A DNA stretch of 64,000 nt from Volutella citrinella (lineage: Eukaryota; Ascomycota; Sordariomycetes; Hypocreales; Nectriaceae). The stretch's first letter is position 1, and each line of letters begins with the position of its first letter. The position numbers and the translations under genes were made by a program. The stretch spans positions 3,472,001 to 3,536,000 of the forward strand of contig JAWZSP010000005.1 in assembly GCA_034401135.1 (NCBI GenBank), in the 5' to 3' direction. This document shows, piece after piece, positions 43,889 through 54,792 of this stretch. The notes under the pieces were generated by a model, which was given only the letters and a program-made list of their open reading frames with translations, was not told where the DNA came from and ran no database searches.

Positions 43889-45169
43889 CTATAAGCCTCC
43901 CACCAGCAACCTCTCCAAATACTCCGACGCCATGGACGCTCCCCCAAGGGCATTCAGCTCATCGCCCAGCTCGCCAGCTCTCCTCTTGTAGCTCTCATCA
44001 TCTAGTATCTTTCGCGCTGCCTCCTCGACTGCATCAGCGTCCGGGCTGTCCGTCTTCAGGTCGATGCCCGCACCCGCCCACGCGACCCTCGCCGCCGTGT
44101 CCTTCTTGTCCTCGCTCTGGCCCGCGCAGATGAGTGGCACCTTGTGTGAAAGCGCCTGCGTGACGCTCCCGTAGCCACCATTGGTGATGAGCAGGCTCAG
44201 TTCTGGCAGGAACAGGTGATATGGGATCCATTTCGCGTACCGCACGTTGGGCCGGTCCCCGACTCGGCCCTGGATCGCGTCGGCATGCGGCGACGCAACC
44301 ACCAGCAGCAGCTTCTCATCAGGCGATAGCGCTTCAATTGAGGGGACGATGAGCGACGTCGGGTCCATCGCCAATGTGCCCTGCGTAATGCCCACGACGC
44401 GCTTGTGCTGGGTCACTTCATCCCACCAAGCTGGGAGCTGGTCAGCTGTTGTCGCTACCGACGTGACGAGCGGCCCAACGAATCTCGTGTTGAGGTTTTG
44501 GGGGAGAGGTTTCGCTCTTAGATTGAACTCGAGTATTGGCGACGACGCCTGGATGTGGAGAAACGGACTGTAGGCGAAGGACTCGGTCGGCTGGCCGTAA
44601 GGGAGACTGCCCAGTCCAAGAGATCTCCTCTGCGCGTTGAGGACGGACCTCAGATACAACGGCATCCAAACCCATTGGTTGACCAGGTGCCGCAGATGGT
44701 TCCAGACGAGCCCAAGTAGCGACGTCGGCGGCGCCGCCCCGGAGACGACTTGCGGCGCCGCCCAGCTCGACATGTACATCGGGATGACACCGAGAGTCGC
44801 GTACACGGGAACTTCGCCCAGCTCATGCAGTGCCTGTGCCCCATACGGCATCACGTCCACCAGGAGCACGTCGGCTGCAAAGTCGGCGAGGACCCGGCGG
44901 TAGTCCGCGACCTGGGCAATCAGCCGAGACTCGAGGCGGCTGTAGATTCCGTCCAGGATGTCCGTCTCGTTCTCGGCGGCCAGCGGGGCGTCCACGACGG
45001 CGATGGCCTCGGTTGCGGTGAAGGCGGCGCCCGTCATTCGCACTCTAGCTTCGTTGTCGGCGCTTGTCAGCCACATGACTTCGTGGCCGCGGCGAACCAG
45101 CGCCTGGGCAACGGCCTGCATGGGATACGCATGCCCCGCAGGGAAGTGGGAGTGTAGTAGGATTTTCAT
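43889..45169 (-). CDS. GT1-like (UDP-sugar) glycosyltransferase
   Basis: One intronless minus-strand frame of 426 residues. The N-terminal domain starts MKILLHSHFPAGHAYPMQAVAQALVRRGHEVMWLT, the GT-B opening seen in macrolide/sterol-type glycosyltransferases. The C-terminal domain has VVGITQGTLA, VRYAKWIPYHLFLPELSLLITNGGYGSVTQALSHKVPLICAGQSEDKKDTAARVAWAGAGI in pattern. This is the donor-binding loop in which the usual His-Gly-Gly is Asn-Gly-Gly. No signal peptide is evident, so it is probably cytosolic. The acceptor is unknown; secondary metabolites or xenobiotics are typical. The lack of introns contrasts with most neighbours and might reflect transfer or simple intron loss. Confidence 0.88.
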   Translation of the reverse strand: MKILLHSHFPAGHAYPMQAVAQALVRRGHEVMWLTSADNEARVRMTGAAFTATEAIAVVDAPLAAENETDILDGIYSRLESRLIAQVADYRRVLADFAADVLLVDVMPYGAQALHELGEVPVYATLGVIPMYMSSWAAPQVVSGAAPPTSLLGLVWNHLRHLVNQWVWMPLYLRSVLNAQRRSLGLGSLPYGQPTESFAYSPFLHIQASSPILEFNLRAKPLPQNLNTRFVGPLVTSVATTADQLPAWWDEVTQHKRVVGITQGTLAMDPTSLIVPSIEALSPDEKLLLVVASPHADAIQGRVGDRPNVRYAKWIPYHLFLPELSLLITNGGYGSVTQALSHKVPLICAGQSEDKKDTAARVAWAGAGIDLKTDSPDADAVEEAARKILDDESYKRRAGELGDELNALGGASMASEYLERLLVGGL

Positions 45170-45568
45170 GGCTGCTCCCAGGGTGTTGATGGGGATGCTG
45201 AGATGCAGCGGTCAACTCCAGGTCAGAGGGCGGCGGGTGGGGCAGACTTCCTCACTCATATTATAATGCGCAAGCCGACAACTAGTGCTGGGACAATATG
45301 TAACTATTGCTGTCCATTCAAGAAAAGCGACCAGTTGAAGAGTCACTCCAGGTCAAGACGCTGCTCTTATATCAAACGCATTTCTTTTTATTGGATTAGA
45401 TTAGGAGATTATTTTATAGGCCCGCAGAACCCGGAACCCAGGATCAACCAGGCAACTCAACTCGTGGCATCAACCACGAGACAGACGACTCGCAAGAGTC
45501 GAGTGAAGAATGTAAACCACTCCATCGAAGCCGTGGGGTTTTCACTTTTTTAACCAGCACTTGATTTC
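45170..45568. other. Spacer between glycosyltransferase promoter and SIT transporter 3' end
   Basis: 399 bp. It is AT-rich around 45370-45420, with no supported gene. Confidence 0.5.
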
Positions 45569-47690
45569 TCACTGCTTGCCAGCCCAGAACCTCAAAAAGG
45601 CCTCCCTCTTGTTCTTCGCCGGCGGCAGCGGCTCCGGGTTCTGGTCCTTCTCGCTGAGCGGCAGTCCGTCGTTGCCGACGTTGGTCACGGCGTTCTGGCC
45701 CTTGCCCAGGAAGTAGTTGGTCTGGAAGCACGCCGCGATGAGGGGCACGAAGGCGAGCGCCAGCGCCGGCGCCAGGCAGTAGTACAGTGTGTTTTGGTAC
45801 GCCACGATGGCGCCCTGGCGGATGGGGTCGTCGAACGCGTACTTGTTGCGGATGGCCTTGACGCTTCGGAACAGCTCCTGCACCCTCTTCTCGTTGGGCG
45901 GGCCTGGCAGGTGCTCGCGCAGCTGCTGAGGCATGTAGTGCGCCCAGATGACGGCCACAATGGCCGAGCCGATGGCGCTGCCGATCTTGGACCAGAGAGA
46001 CAGGAGCGAGATGACGAGTGCAACGTCTTGGTGAGGAACTGAGGCCTGCGAGGCGACGCGGGAGCCGACGACGGACATGGAACCACCGAAACCGATGAGG
46101 ATCATGGACATGACAAGCGCGCCCGTGTTGGTGGTGGCCCTCTTTCCGTCCAAGAGGATACCCATGCCGATGATCTTGATCATCAGGCCAGCCAGCTGGA
46201 TGTGCTTGTAGCGATGAGTCCAGCGTTGAGCCAGACCGACAAGAGGTCCAGCAATGCAGAGAGCCAGTGTCAGTGTGTTTCCGTAGTAAACCTAAGATAC
46301 AGTGTCAGCGAGTCGAAACGTGTGATTTCCAAGGACATGGCTTACCCAGTTCTGGTAGCTCCAGTCCTTTGCAACAAGTGTGTAAGACGAAAAGTACAGG
46401 CTGCGCATCATACCAGCAACTACGAAATAGTTAGTGATTGCGAGATCTCTGAATAAAGAGGAGAGAAGGGTGCCCAAGTCAACTTACGCATGTAGAAACC
46501 ATCGATGATGATAGCCATGATGAAAGTCTTGTTGAAGACAAGGCGGCGAGGGGCACTAGGCACGCGCGCCCACTTCATCTCATAAACCACATATCCGATC
46601 AAGATGACACCGCCGCAAACCATCATGGCAATCATGGAAGGGTTCTTCCAGCCGTTCTTGGCATACGTCTTGAGAGAGAAGGGCAGGAGTAGGAGCGCCC
46701 AGCCGAATCCAAGCAGAATGAGACCGATGGCGTCAATCTCCTCCAGGTTGTGCTTCAGTTTCTCCAACCAGGTCTTGTCCTCCTCGGCCGCACGCGCAAC
46801 AATGGCACCGTGAGGGCCCTCGCGGCCCTCCTGCTCCGCAAGCTCCCTGGCAGCCCTGCGAGCCGCGTTGCTCGATGCAATGTTGACGATGCCGTTCTTC
46901 TTGGCCTGCATGTCCAGGTTGATGAGGACGATGACGGCCGGAGCGATGGTGACGGGCATGATAATGGCAAACATACCATAACCCCATCGCCAGCGGTCCT
47001 GTGCCTGGAGAGCGGCGACGATTTCGGCGGCGAACCAGGTGTTGATGATGAAAGGGGTCGACAGGAGCGAGCTCGCAAAGCCACGCCACTCGAGCGGCGT
47101 CAAATCTGCCACCTTGATCGATGTCAGTAAAACAAGAAACATGAGTTCTGGGCTCGATCACATACAATAATATCGTTGGTGAGATCCAGACCAGAGGATC
47201 CAATAGCGACGAACGACTCTCCCACGATGTAGGCGGCAATGGTCTGCGACGACGCCGTGATGATATATCCGCACATGTAGAAGAATATGCACAGGATGTA
47301 GGTGTACGGGCGGCTCGTAATGTCGGAGAACTTGGCGATGAAGGGCTTGGACACGGCGCTGATGATGCTGGTTGCGATGGACAGCGTCGACAGCACCGAG
47401 CTGTGCTGTTTGAAGTATGACGAGGCGTTGACACTGTAGTACGAGGTGGTCGACCCGTCGAGCGAGTACGCCCACGCGCACACCAGCACCGAGATGCCGA
47501 CCAGCCAGAGAGTCTTGCGGTTCGACTGGGCCTCGCGGTAGACGGCCTCCATTCGAGTTACACCACGAGACTGGAGCACCTCGCCGACATTGGAGAAGGG
47601 CTTGAGGTTGTTCGAGTCCCCAGAGTCAACCCTCTGGGGCTCGAGGGGCGTGACCGCCGCGATCTTGTCTGGTTGGGGTTGGTTGGACAT
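45569..47690 (-). CDS. Siderophore-iron MFS transporter (SIT family)
   Basis: Four minus-strand exons (47690-47166, 47112-46488, 46419-46346, 46291-45569) total 648 residues with about 14 membrane helices, as in SIT/ARN carriers. It starts MSNQPQPDKIAAVTP. KTLWLVGISVLVCAWAYSLDGSTTSYYSVNASSYF is the first helix region. SKPFIAKFSDITSRPYTYILC and VGESFVAIGSSGLDLTNDIIVADLTPLEWRGFASSLLSTPFIINTWFAAEI in pattern are family hallmarks. The third exon encodes only about 25 residues (AGMMRSLYFSSYTLVAKDWSYQNW). It should take up ferric siderophores at the plasma membrane; the specific siderophore is not inferable. The gene lies directly downstream of, and in the same orientation as, Atm1, so iron-linked co-regulation is likely. 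Confidence 0.9.
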
Positions 47691-48482
47691 GACGTCGCTA
47701 TGTCGCTTGGGGAGGCAGTCAGTCAGTCTCTGCTGGGAGTGACGGGTTTAAGCAGCAACAGAAGTGTCCATCAGGGCCAGTCCCCGGGTATTTCTACTCA
47801 TCCGCATTGTGGGTTTTTCTGGAGCCTTTCCCTGATGCCCACAGAACTGCGAACGCCGAGGATGGAGCAGGCGGCTTGTCGGCATGAGTCCGCCAGGTGA
47901 TGGTGGGGGTAACGATCATCAACACCACCAAACTCACGTCGTGGGTGGGATCAACTATACTTGATCTAATCTAATCAGATGATCAGTGGGGCTCGCAGAA
48001 GCCGCCTCATGCGCAGTTTTTTACCTCACGGCATGCGTCCGAGCCTCGCAGAGGGAACTGTTGCCCACATGCCGGGATACATGCCAGCAGGGTGGTAGCA
48101 TTAAGGCCCAAGGGGTTAGCAAAGCCATTAGCAAATCCTGAGAAATTTGACAGATCCCACGACAAAGGGCCCTTTCGGGAAAATCGAGGGTCCTCAGAGG
48201 CGGATCGTACCTGGTGCAATGGCCGATGAGGTAACTTAGCTCCATCAGTCGGCCGAACCCTGTTACGGAGCGCACCAGTTGGCTGGGTTTTTGCCCCTCA
48301 CAAACCGTCAGGGAGCGGCCGAGTCAGTGGACTTTTGAAAACTGGATTTTTTTAATTTGTGTGACAATCAACGTTGGTTGGTTGGCTAATCTTGTGACGC
48401 TGGCGCATAAAATTTCTAAAGTTCCAGGATATCGTCCCTCATCTGCATGATATAGGCACAAACGGGCCTCGTGGGCGATTGA
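47691..48482. other. Promoter region of the SIT transporter and 3' flank of Atm1
   Basis: 792 bp without a supported gene. It contains a near-match to an iron-regulatory GATA site at 47974-47982. Confidence 0.5.
47974..47982 (+). promoter_or_regulatory. Near-consensus iron-responsive GATA site
   Basis: ATCAGATGA differs at one base from ATCWGATAA, the site described for fungal SreA/Sre1 iron repressors. It is about 285 bp upstream of the siderophore transporter start. One near-match could be chance. Confidence 0.25.
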
Positions 48483-50689
48483 TTAGATCTTCTTATTATC
48501 GCTTTTGTCCTCTTCCTTTGCCGATCCGTCTTCTTGGAAGGCAGTTTCTTGCGCTAGATGGTAGAAAACAAATCAGTTAGAAAAGCCGTCTTATCAATCC
48601 GCATGCTATTCTGGGTCATCAACTTACCGCTCCACAGCTCAGCATAGACCCCAGCACGGTCGATGAGTTCGCGGTGGGTGCCCATCTCCGCTACTTGGCC
48701 TTCCTTGAGCACAATAATAATGTCCGAGTCGAAAATTGTTCTCAGGCGATGGGCCACGAACACGCTGGTACGGCCCTTCTCACGGAGTATGCCGTTGATA
48801 TTGTTCATCAGGGCCTGTTCAGTGTGTGTGTCGAGGGCGCTAGTTGCCTCGTCAAAAAACAGCAGTGGGGGGTCCTTGAGCAACAGTCGGCTCACCGCGA
48901 GCCGCTGCTTCTCTCCGCCGGAAATCATCAGCCCACGCTCACCAACCTTGGTTTCGTAACCATCAGGGAATTGTTCGATGATGTGGTGAACCCGGGCTCG
49001 CTGGGCAGCACCGACAACCTCTTCATGAGTAGCATTAATCGAGCCGTAGCGGATATTGTGCTCGACCGTGTCGTTGAACAGAGGGGTATCCTGAGGAACC
49101 ACACCAATCGATCGACGGAGGGAGTCGAGGTTGACATCCCGAACATCCTGGTCATCGATGAGGATGCGGCCGCTCTGGACGTCGTATGAGCGGAAAAGAA
49201 GACGCAACAGGGTTGATTTGCCGCAACCGCTGGGGCCCACAACTGCAACCTTCTTACCAGCCGGGATCGTGAGCGACAGGTTCTTCAGGATGGGGCGCTC
49301 AGGGTGGTATCCAAAGGTAACATTCTCGAACTTAATCTCGCCTCCCTTGGCAAGAGCCAGAGGTGGCGCGTTGGGCTTCTCCTTGATGTTGGCATTGACC
49401 TTTTGCAAGTTGAAGAGCGTCTCCATGTCAAGCAACGACTGTCGAAGTTCCCGGTAGACAGAGCCGAGAAAATTGAGCGGAACAGAGAGCTGGAAAACAA
49501 GCTGGTTCACCATGACGAGGTCGCCGACGCTCAGAGTGCCAGCAGCGACGCCCTGGGCGGCGAAGTACATCATGGCCGTCAAGGCGCTGGAGAAGATCAT
49601 GTTCTGCCCGCTGTTGAGGAAAGCCAGTGAGGTGGCGACTTTGATGGAGCTCTTCTCGTACTGTTGCAGGGCCTTGTCGTAACGCGCAACCTCAAACTTC
49701 TCGTTGTTGAAGTACTTGACAGCCTCGTAGTTGATGAGTGAGTCCACAGCAACCGTCGAGGCCTTGTTGTCAGCAGCATTGGCCTGCCGCCGAAACTTGG
49801 TTCGCCATGCCGTCGTCCAGATCGTGAACGCCGTGTAGCTTACCATCGTCAGTGCGGTGACTGCCGCGAACTTGGCTCCGTATTGCCAGGTAAGGATACC
49901 ACAAACCATGCTAATTTCCAGCGCAGTGGGCAGGACATGGAACACCATACTGGTCAGGAGGAAGCTGATGCCCTTGGTACCCCTGTCAATGGCACGGGTC
50001 AGGCCGCCAGTTTGCTTGGAGAGATGAAAGGTCAGGTCGAGCCTCAGCAGATGCTCAAAAACGTTTCCGGCAACTCTCCGGATGGCCTTCTGTGCGACGG
50101 AAGCAAAGACGGCATTTCTCAGCTCCTGGAATACGGTGGCGCCTATTCGCGTGGCGCCGTAGGCCAGAATCATCGCGCCGGCTACCGAGGTCGCGGTGCC
50201 GCCAAGGGTAGCAACGTCAACGTTCATGGAGTCTACGATGCTCTTGAAATAGAAGGGAACCTGCACATTGAGTACTTTGGCGCCGATCAGCAGGAAGACG
50301 GCCAGGCTGACCCGCAGCTTGGTGCCAAGGTTATCCTTGGGCCACAGGTAGCGCGACATCTCCTTCATGATGGCCCAGTCGGCCTTGCGCTGTTCGGTGG
50401 CGCTCTTGTCGACTGGAGCGAGAGGGTCGTTCTTGTTGCTGGGCGCCGTCTTCGAGGTCGCGGCTATCTTGGCCTTGACGGCATCGGCCTTGGGCGGCGC
50501 GGAGCCAACATTCGTCGCAGGGGGCTGCTCGCGGCGACAAACGGCTGAAGTCCAGAACGGGTGGGAGGCGGCGGCGGTGGCCGTGATGGTAGGGCGCTGC
50601 GGCAGCCATGGAGGACGGCTATGGTAGATCTTAGGCGCACTGCACCGCTGGCATCCCAGCGGCGAGCGCGACAGGAACCGGTGCATCAT
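48483..50689 (-). CDS. ATM1: Mitochondrial ABC transporter Atm1 (Fe-S cluster export)
   Basis: Two minus-strand exons (50689-48628, 48553-48483) give 710 residues. An Arg/Ser-rich N-terminus ([16 protein letters not shown]) is a mitochondrial presequence. Six membrane helices follow ([38 protein letters not shown] in pattern; [14 protein letters not shown] is Atm1-typical). The ATPase has Walker [10 protein letters not shown], signature [10 protein letters not shown], Walker [13 protein letters not shown] and the switch His in VFVAHRLRT. The intron near the end replaces a spurious tail with [20 protein letters not shown]. Atm1 exports a glutathione-linked sulfur or Fe-S species from the matrix for cytosolic Fe-S proteins. 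It lies upstream of a siderophore transporter. Confidence 0.96.
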
Positions 50690-52065
50690 GGTGGCGGCTC
50701 AAGCATCGTCGAGGGGCTCACAGACGGTCCGGGATTCGGGATAGCGGGGAGCAGCTTCCCGCTTTTGTGCGCTGCGACGAGACACCGAGACAGGGCCAGG
50801 ACACGACGTCGCAATGGCCTGCAACTGAGCGACGGCGGGTGCTCGCTTTTGCAGAGAAATAGGAGGGCAACGAGAGCACGCACACACGCGAGCCTGGCAA
50901 GGGGTTTAAAGGTGCGGCTGGCTGCGCCCGAGGTTGGTCATCAAGGTCCATTTGCTTAAGCTCGCCATGGATGATGCAAGCGGCATTGGCGCCTCAGGCA
51001 GCCGACGATCGGAGGGGCAGCGCTGCAGCCCAATAATCTCTCACAAACAGAACTGAAGCGGACCAGATAGCTCAGAAGGCTTAAAAAAGCTCTTAGTAAC
51101 GGCTCATAGCCGATTTCGCAGGTCCGACACCTTCGTTGGCTGCAATTGGAGCTCAAGGTGAGCTCCAAGACCCTGAAGTTCAAGCTGCAAGAGGTCACGA
51201 GACAGCTACAGTTGGCGAAATTGCGTCATATGGCAACTGCAACTCAACTTCAGCTTCGGCAGGTTCGGCAAATAAGTAGCATTTGTTGTATGCCCAGCCA
51301 ATTCTATACCTTAGGGTCTATCAATCGCGACCTTCCCCAGCAGCCCTCTGTTGCATGCCTTGCATTTTACACGAAGGGGTGCCTCCCCACCGATGGCGGG
51401 ACTTGTCATGATACAGCGACGCACATTTACTGGCATTGCGGAGCCAAGACCATAGTCAGGGCTTACTCAGGCTGCATCAGCGGGACGGAATTGAGACCCT
51501 ATCACGAGACTCGACGACGCTTCAACTATAGTCCGAAGGGTGGATTTAGGAATTGCAATATACTTATCCGCGTACTCGACTCTCGGTAGAAATCCAATGT
51601 TCTAAATAAGGAAGGAAGGTAGGTCGTGAGCTCAGATCGGGATGGGGGTTCTGTCTGCATGACTTATCACTATCCCCGAGCTAATCACTTGAGGATCGTT
51701 CTTCAAACTACTGTTTAAAATTTAGCTTAACTTGGTCATTGTCCTTTGCAAGTTCTCTTCAGATGTATTTAACCAGAGCAGCTCATACCCGGGATTCCAC
51801 ATTGTTCAAAGTTTAGGGTAGGAGGCACCGACCAGTCAGGCACGCTAAATCCAAATCTAGACACTTGGCAAGGTGCCTGTAAAACAAGCACCATCATCAG
51901 CTTCCAACATTTCGTCAAGTCATTCCTTCAGCAGCCATCCACACCGGCTTTTCCAAATCCATCAGACTCATGATTCACGTGTCCTGTCATTAGATTCGCC
52001 AACACGGGCTCTCATTTCTCCTTTTCGAGTCTCTCTGTGCCTTGAGGGTGCGCGCCGCCAACGCC
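50690..52065. other. Divergent spacer between Atm1 and the P450; contains a perfect hairpin
   Basis: 1.4 kb with no supported gene. A 147-codon open frame at 51146-51589 lacks motifs. A perfect 10-bp inverted repeat with a 3-nt loop lies at 51146-51168. The last 150 bp before 52066 are C/T-rich leader. Confidence 0.5.
51146..51168. repeat. Perfect 10-bp inverted repeat, 3-nt loop
   Basis: TTGGAGCTCA and TGAGCTCCAA flank AGG. The stem is about 460 bp upstream of the Atm1 start. It could fold as a hairpin or act as a binding dyad; there is no poly-T tract and no other clue. Confidence 0.4.
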
Positions 52066-53817
52066 ATGGCCATTCACAGAGCAATCCTCGACTTCATAGT
52101 CAACGAGCCCGAGTACGTCGTCGCAATCTTCATCGCCTTCATTACCACAAGGGTCATCACAAGTTATGCCTTCACCAGAGTCGGCGTGCAGCAAAAAGGG
52201 CCGCCAGTAGCCCCATTTTGGATTCCCATCCTCGGCCATCTTCCACGGCTCTACATCAGTCCCAACCATGCTTTGAGGCGTCTCCGGGACCGATTTTCGT
52301 CAGCTGGTGCCTTTTCCCTTAAAGTGGTGGGCCAAACCCATTCCTTTATCTTCCGGCCCGCGCTCGCTGCAGCGCTTCTAGAGCAGCCCGACTCGGTTGC
52401 CGACGACCTGCAGTTTGTTAGGCACCTTTTGGTTTCGTGCTTTGGTCTCTCACAGAGGGATCTCACAGCATACGATAAAGGGGCCGCGGAATTGCATCAA
52501 GAAACGAAAAAGCAGCTGGCGGGCTCTGGTTTGAACACGCTATGGAATGCCACTGCTCGTGACATCAACGCTCACCTCGGAGACTTTGTCTCGTTCAACT
52601 CTTGGCCGACTGACCAAGAAGAGTGGGAGAGACAGGCTAAAACCGTCATAGTTGAAGACGCGCCTGGTGGAAAAGCTATTGCCGAGTCCGATCTGTTTGA
52701 ATTGGTCAAGAACTTTGTGGCCCAGACAGCCACGTCGACTGTTTTTGGCACGGATTTTGTCCAGAACTTTGAGGATCTCTGGACGCAATTGTGGATGTAC
52801 GACCAGGGCGTTTCGGTCATGGCCTTGAACCTGCCCGCCTGGACTCCGTCTCCCACCAGGATGGGCGCAAGGGCCGTGCTGACGAAACTCGCGTCATTGA
52901 TGAAGGAGTACCACGAAGCGTGGCAGCTCGAGATGAGCGAAGGAGACCCCGGCCCGAAGTGGCAACGACTCGAGAACGCGAGTCAATTGATCAAATCACG
53001 AGTACAAATTTACCGAAAGCACGACTTCCCCTTGAACGCACGCGTGGCCTGCGACCTGGCTCTATTTTGGTCCCTCAACGCGGATTTTGCGCAGATTACA
53101 TCATGGACTCTGTCCGAATTGTATCAAGATTACGTCTTGCTCGAGCAGGTACGCGCCGAGATCGCACCATTCATCAAGGTGGTGGAGCCCAAAAACGAGT
53201 TCGGCTCCGCGGTCTGGATGCCGCCAAAGGTTAGCCATCTCGACCTAGATGGACTGCTTAGCAAGTGCCCTTTACTCAACGCCACATACCTTGAAACGCT
53301 ACGTGTTTATGGGGGCGGTTGGTCAGTGAAGTACATGAAGGAAGACGTGAAGCTTGTCGAGCACGGGAGAACGGCTTACGTGCTTCCAAAGGGAACATAT
53401 GCCCATATTGTGCAAGAGCTGCACAATTCAAGCCCGAAGGAGTTCACTGACCCGCGGATGTGGCAAGTTGGACGCCTCCTCTCAGATGGCAAAGTGGAAA
53501 AAGGCCAGCAGCTGCTGGAGGTGGATATCACCCCATACGGTAAGAGATGACCCTGCAACCTTTGGAACGACCGCCTTCCAGTTCCGCCTAAGACTAATTT
53601 TCGTATAGCACGAAGCCCTGTCATGTGCGGTGAGTCTGACTTTGCGCGGAGAAAGGCCCTGCTTCATGTTGCGACGATTGTTTCTGTTTACGACATTGGG
53701 CCAGCAGAAGGGAAGCCATGGACCGACCCTGGTGCCATCAAGGGTGTGCTGGCATCACGGCCCATCAAGCCGGTAAGGGTTTGGATCACGCGAAAGGGGC
53801 TTGTCAAGGAGAAATAG
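52066..53817 (+). CDS. Cytochrome P450, CYP7/CYP8-like, with atypical haem-binding loop
   Basis: Exons 52066-53539 and 53609-53817 encode 560 residues; ATG 52066 has a good context (GCCATGGCC). An N-terminal membrane anchor (YVVAIFIAFITTRVITSYAF) and proline hinge (KGPPVAPFWIPILGHLPRL) place it in the ER. The I-helix region (LALFWSLNADFAQITSW) resembles the CYP7/8 type with Asn instead of acid-Thr. The ExxR motif is ETLR (Glu410, Arg413). The haem loop, across the intron, reads PYARSPVMCGESDFARRKALLHVA with Cys498 in register. The usual F-x-x-G-x-R-x-C-x-G has become Y-A-R-S-P-V-M-C-G-E. The rest of the L-helix looks conserved. The substrate is unknown, and monooxygenase activity is doubtful. 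Confidence 0.85.
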
Positions 53818-54519
53818 TGTAAGATATTGATCATGTCAGAAAAGCTTGTTCTAGTCATCATTTTGCCTGTGCTCACTGGATTTACTCCCCCAAAGACGAG
53901 GTTGAAGTACCAGCTGGTCTTGAGTAGATAAGTCGCGCACACGCAATGCAATCATAGCTTCGAAGCCGCAGCAAGCTACTTATTAGGAGATATACTGATG
54001 GTTATCTCTATAATATTTCCACTTGCAATGGCATCGAATGCGCCGAATGTGTGATCAACATGCATGGGTCAGGATACAGGCAACAGTTCCTTCAGATCCT
54101 CACTCCTACAGGTTCTGCATTTGCTGGAACAGGGGACATGGGAGATGGCTCCAATTAGTGGATCTGCATCAGCTCTGCCAAGCAGCTCTAACATGTTTGA
54201 GCTTGTCGGAGCACAAGCATGCTGATTCATAATAGTGCGTTCCCCAGATATTCTATATGGCATCTTGCAAACTGGGATGTGCCAATCTCAACATTGTCTT
54301 ATTCGCAACACTGCGTCCTTTTTTTCACGAATCCATCGGTTCTTCGGGATGCCGATACAGTTGCAGAGTATCACATCGCCCCCCTCGTCTCCAGTTCGAA
54401 TACACGTAGAGTTCGAGCGAATACATACGAGTGTACAAGGTCATGTTCTAGTCTCCCACACAAGCAAAAAAGGAGTGCCATACATCTACTACGAAGACTC
54501 GTAACGGCAAAAAGATCAA
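53818..54519. other. Spacer between the P450 and the tRNA pair
   Basis: 702 bp of lower-GC sequence. Short open frames on both strands lack motifs. No gene is supported. Confidence 0.5.
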
Positions 54520-54603
54520 CTCCCCCGGGAAGGCTCGAACTTCCAATCTCCCGATAGTCTGTTAATAACAGTCGGACGCTTTAGCCAACTGAGCCACAGG
54601 GGA
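54520..54603 (-). tRNA. tRNA-Asn (GTT) with 10-nt intron, copy 1
   Basis: On the minus strand the acceptor stem TCCCCTG pairs with CGGGGGA, with discriminator G at the 3' end. The A box (TGGCTCAGTTGG) and B box (GTTCGAGCC) are present. The anticodon stem TCCGA/TCGGG holds a loop CT-GTT-A, a 10-nt intron TTAACAGACT after position 37, then A. The T stem is GGAAG/CTTCC. Total length is 84 nt, that is 74 plus the intron. The D stem has one C-A mismatch. CCA is not encoded, as usual for nuclear genes. Confidence 0.92.
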
Positions 54604-54708
54604 AGCGGTTGGTGTTTCCTGATTGGTGTGTCGGCGGTCTTCTCCTTGCATTGAAAACAGGTCACTGCAATTCTCATGGAGAAAAATGATAAGGAGGCAA
54701 AAAAGGAA

Positions 54709-54792
54709 CTCCCCCGGGAAGGCTCGAACTTCCGATCTCCCGATTGTCTGATGATAACAGTCGGACGCTTTAGCCAACTAAGCCACAGGGGA
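54709..54792 (-). tRNA. tRNA-Asn (GTT) with 10-nt intron, copy 2
   Basis: Same structure as copy 1, 105 bp away and in the same orientation, also 84 nt. It differs in the D stem (T for C, giving four intact pairs), one variable-loop base and the intron, which reads TCATCAGACA. The mature anticodon loop CTGTTAA is identical. Upstream flanks share a TTCCTGATTGGT stretch, which points to a local tandem duplication. Confidence 0.93.

Noticed and set aside
51146..51589. 147-codon open frame between Atm1 and the P450
   Set aside because: Composition and sequence show no domain, and it starts at the inverted repeat in a divergent promoter.
52042..52065. Longer start for the P450
   Set aside because: It begins with TTG; ATG 52066 has a good context and precedes the membrane anchor.
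54380..54410. CAGTTCGAATAC as a third tRNA T-loop
   Set aside because: No pairing stems or A box surround it.
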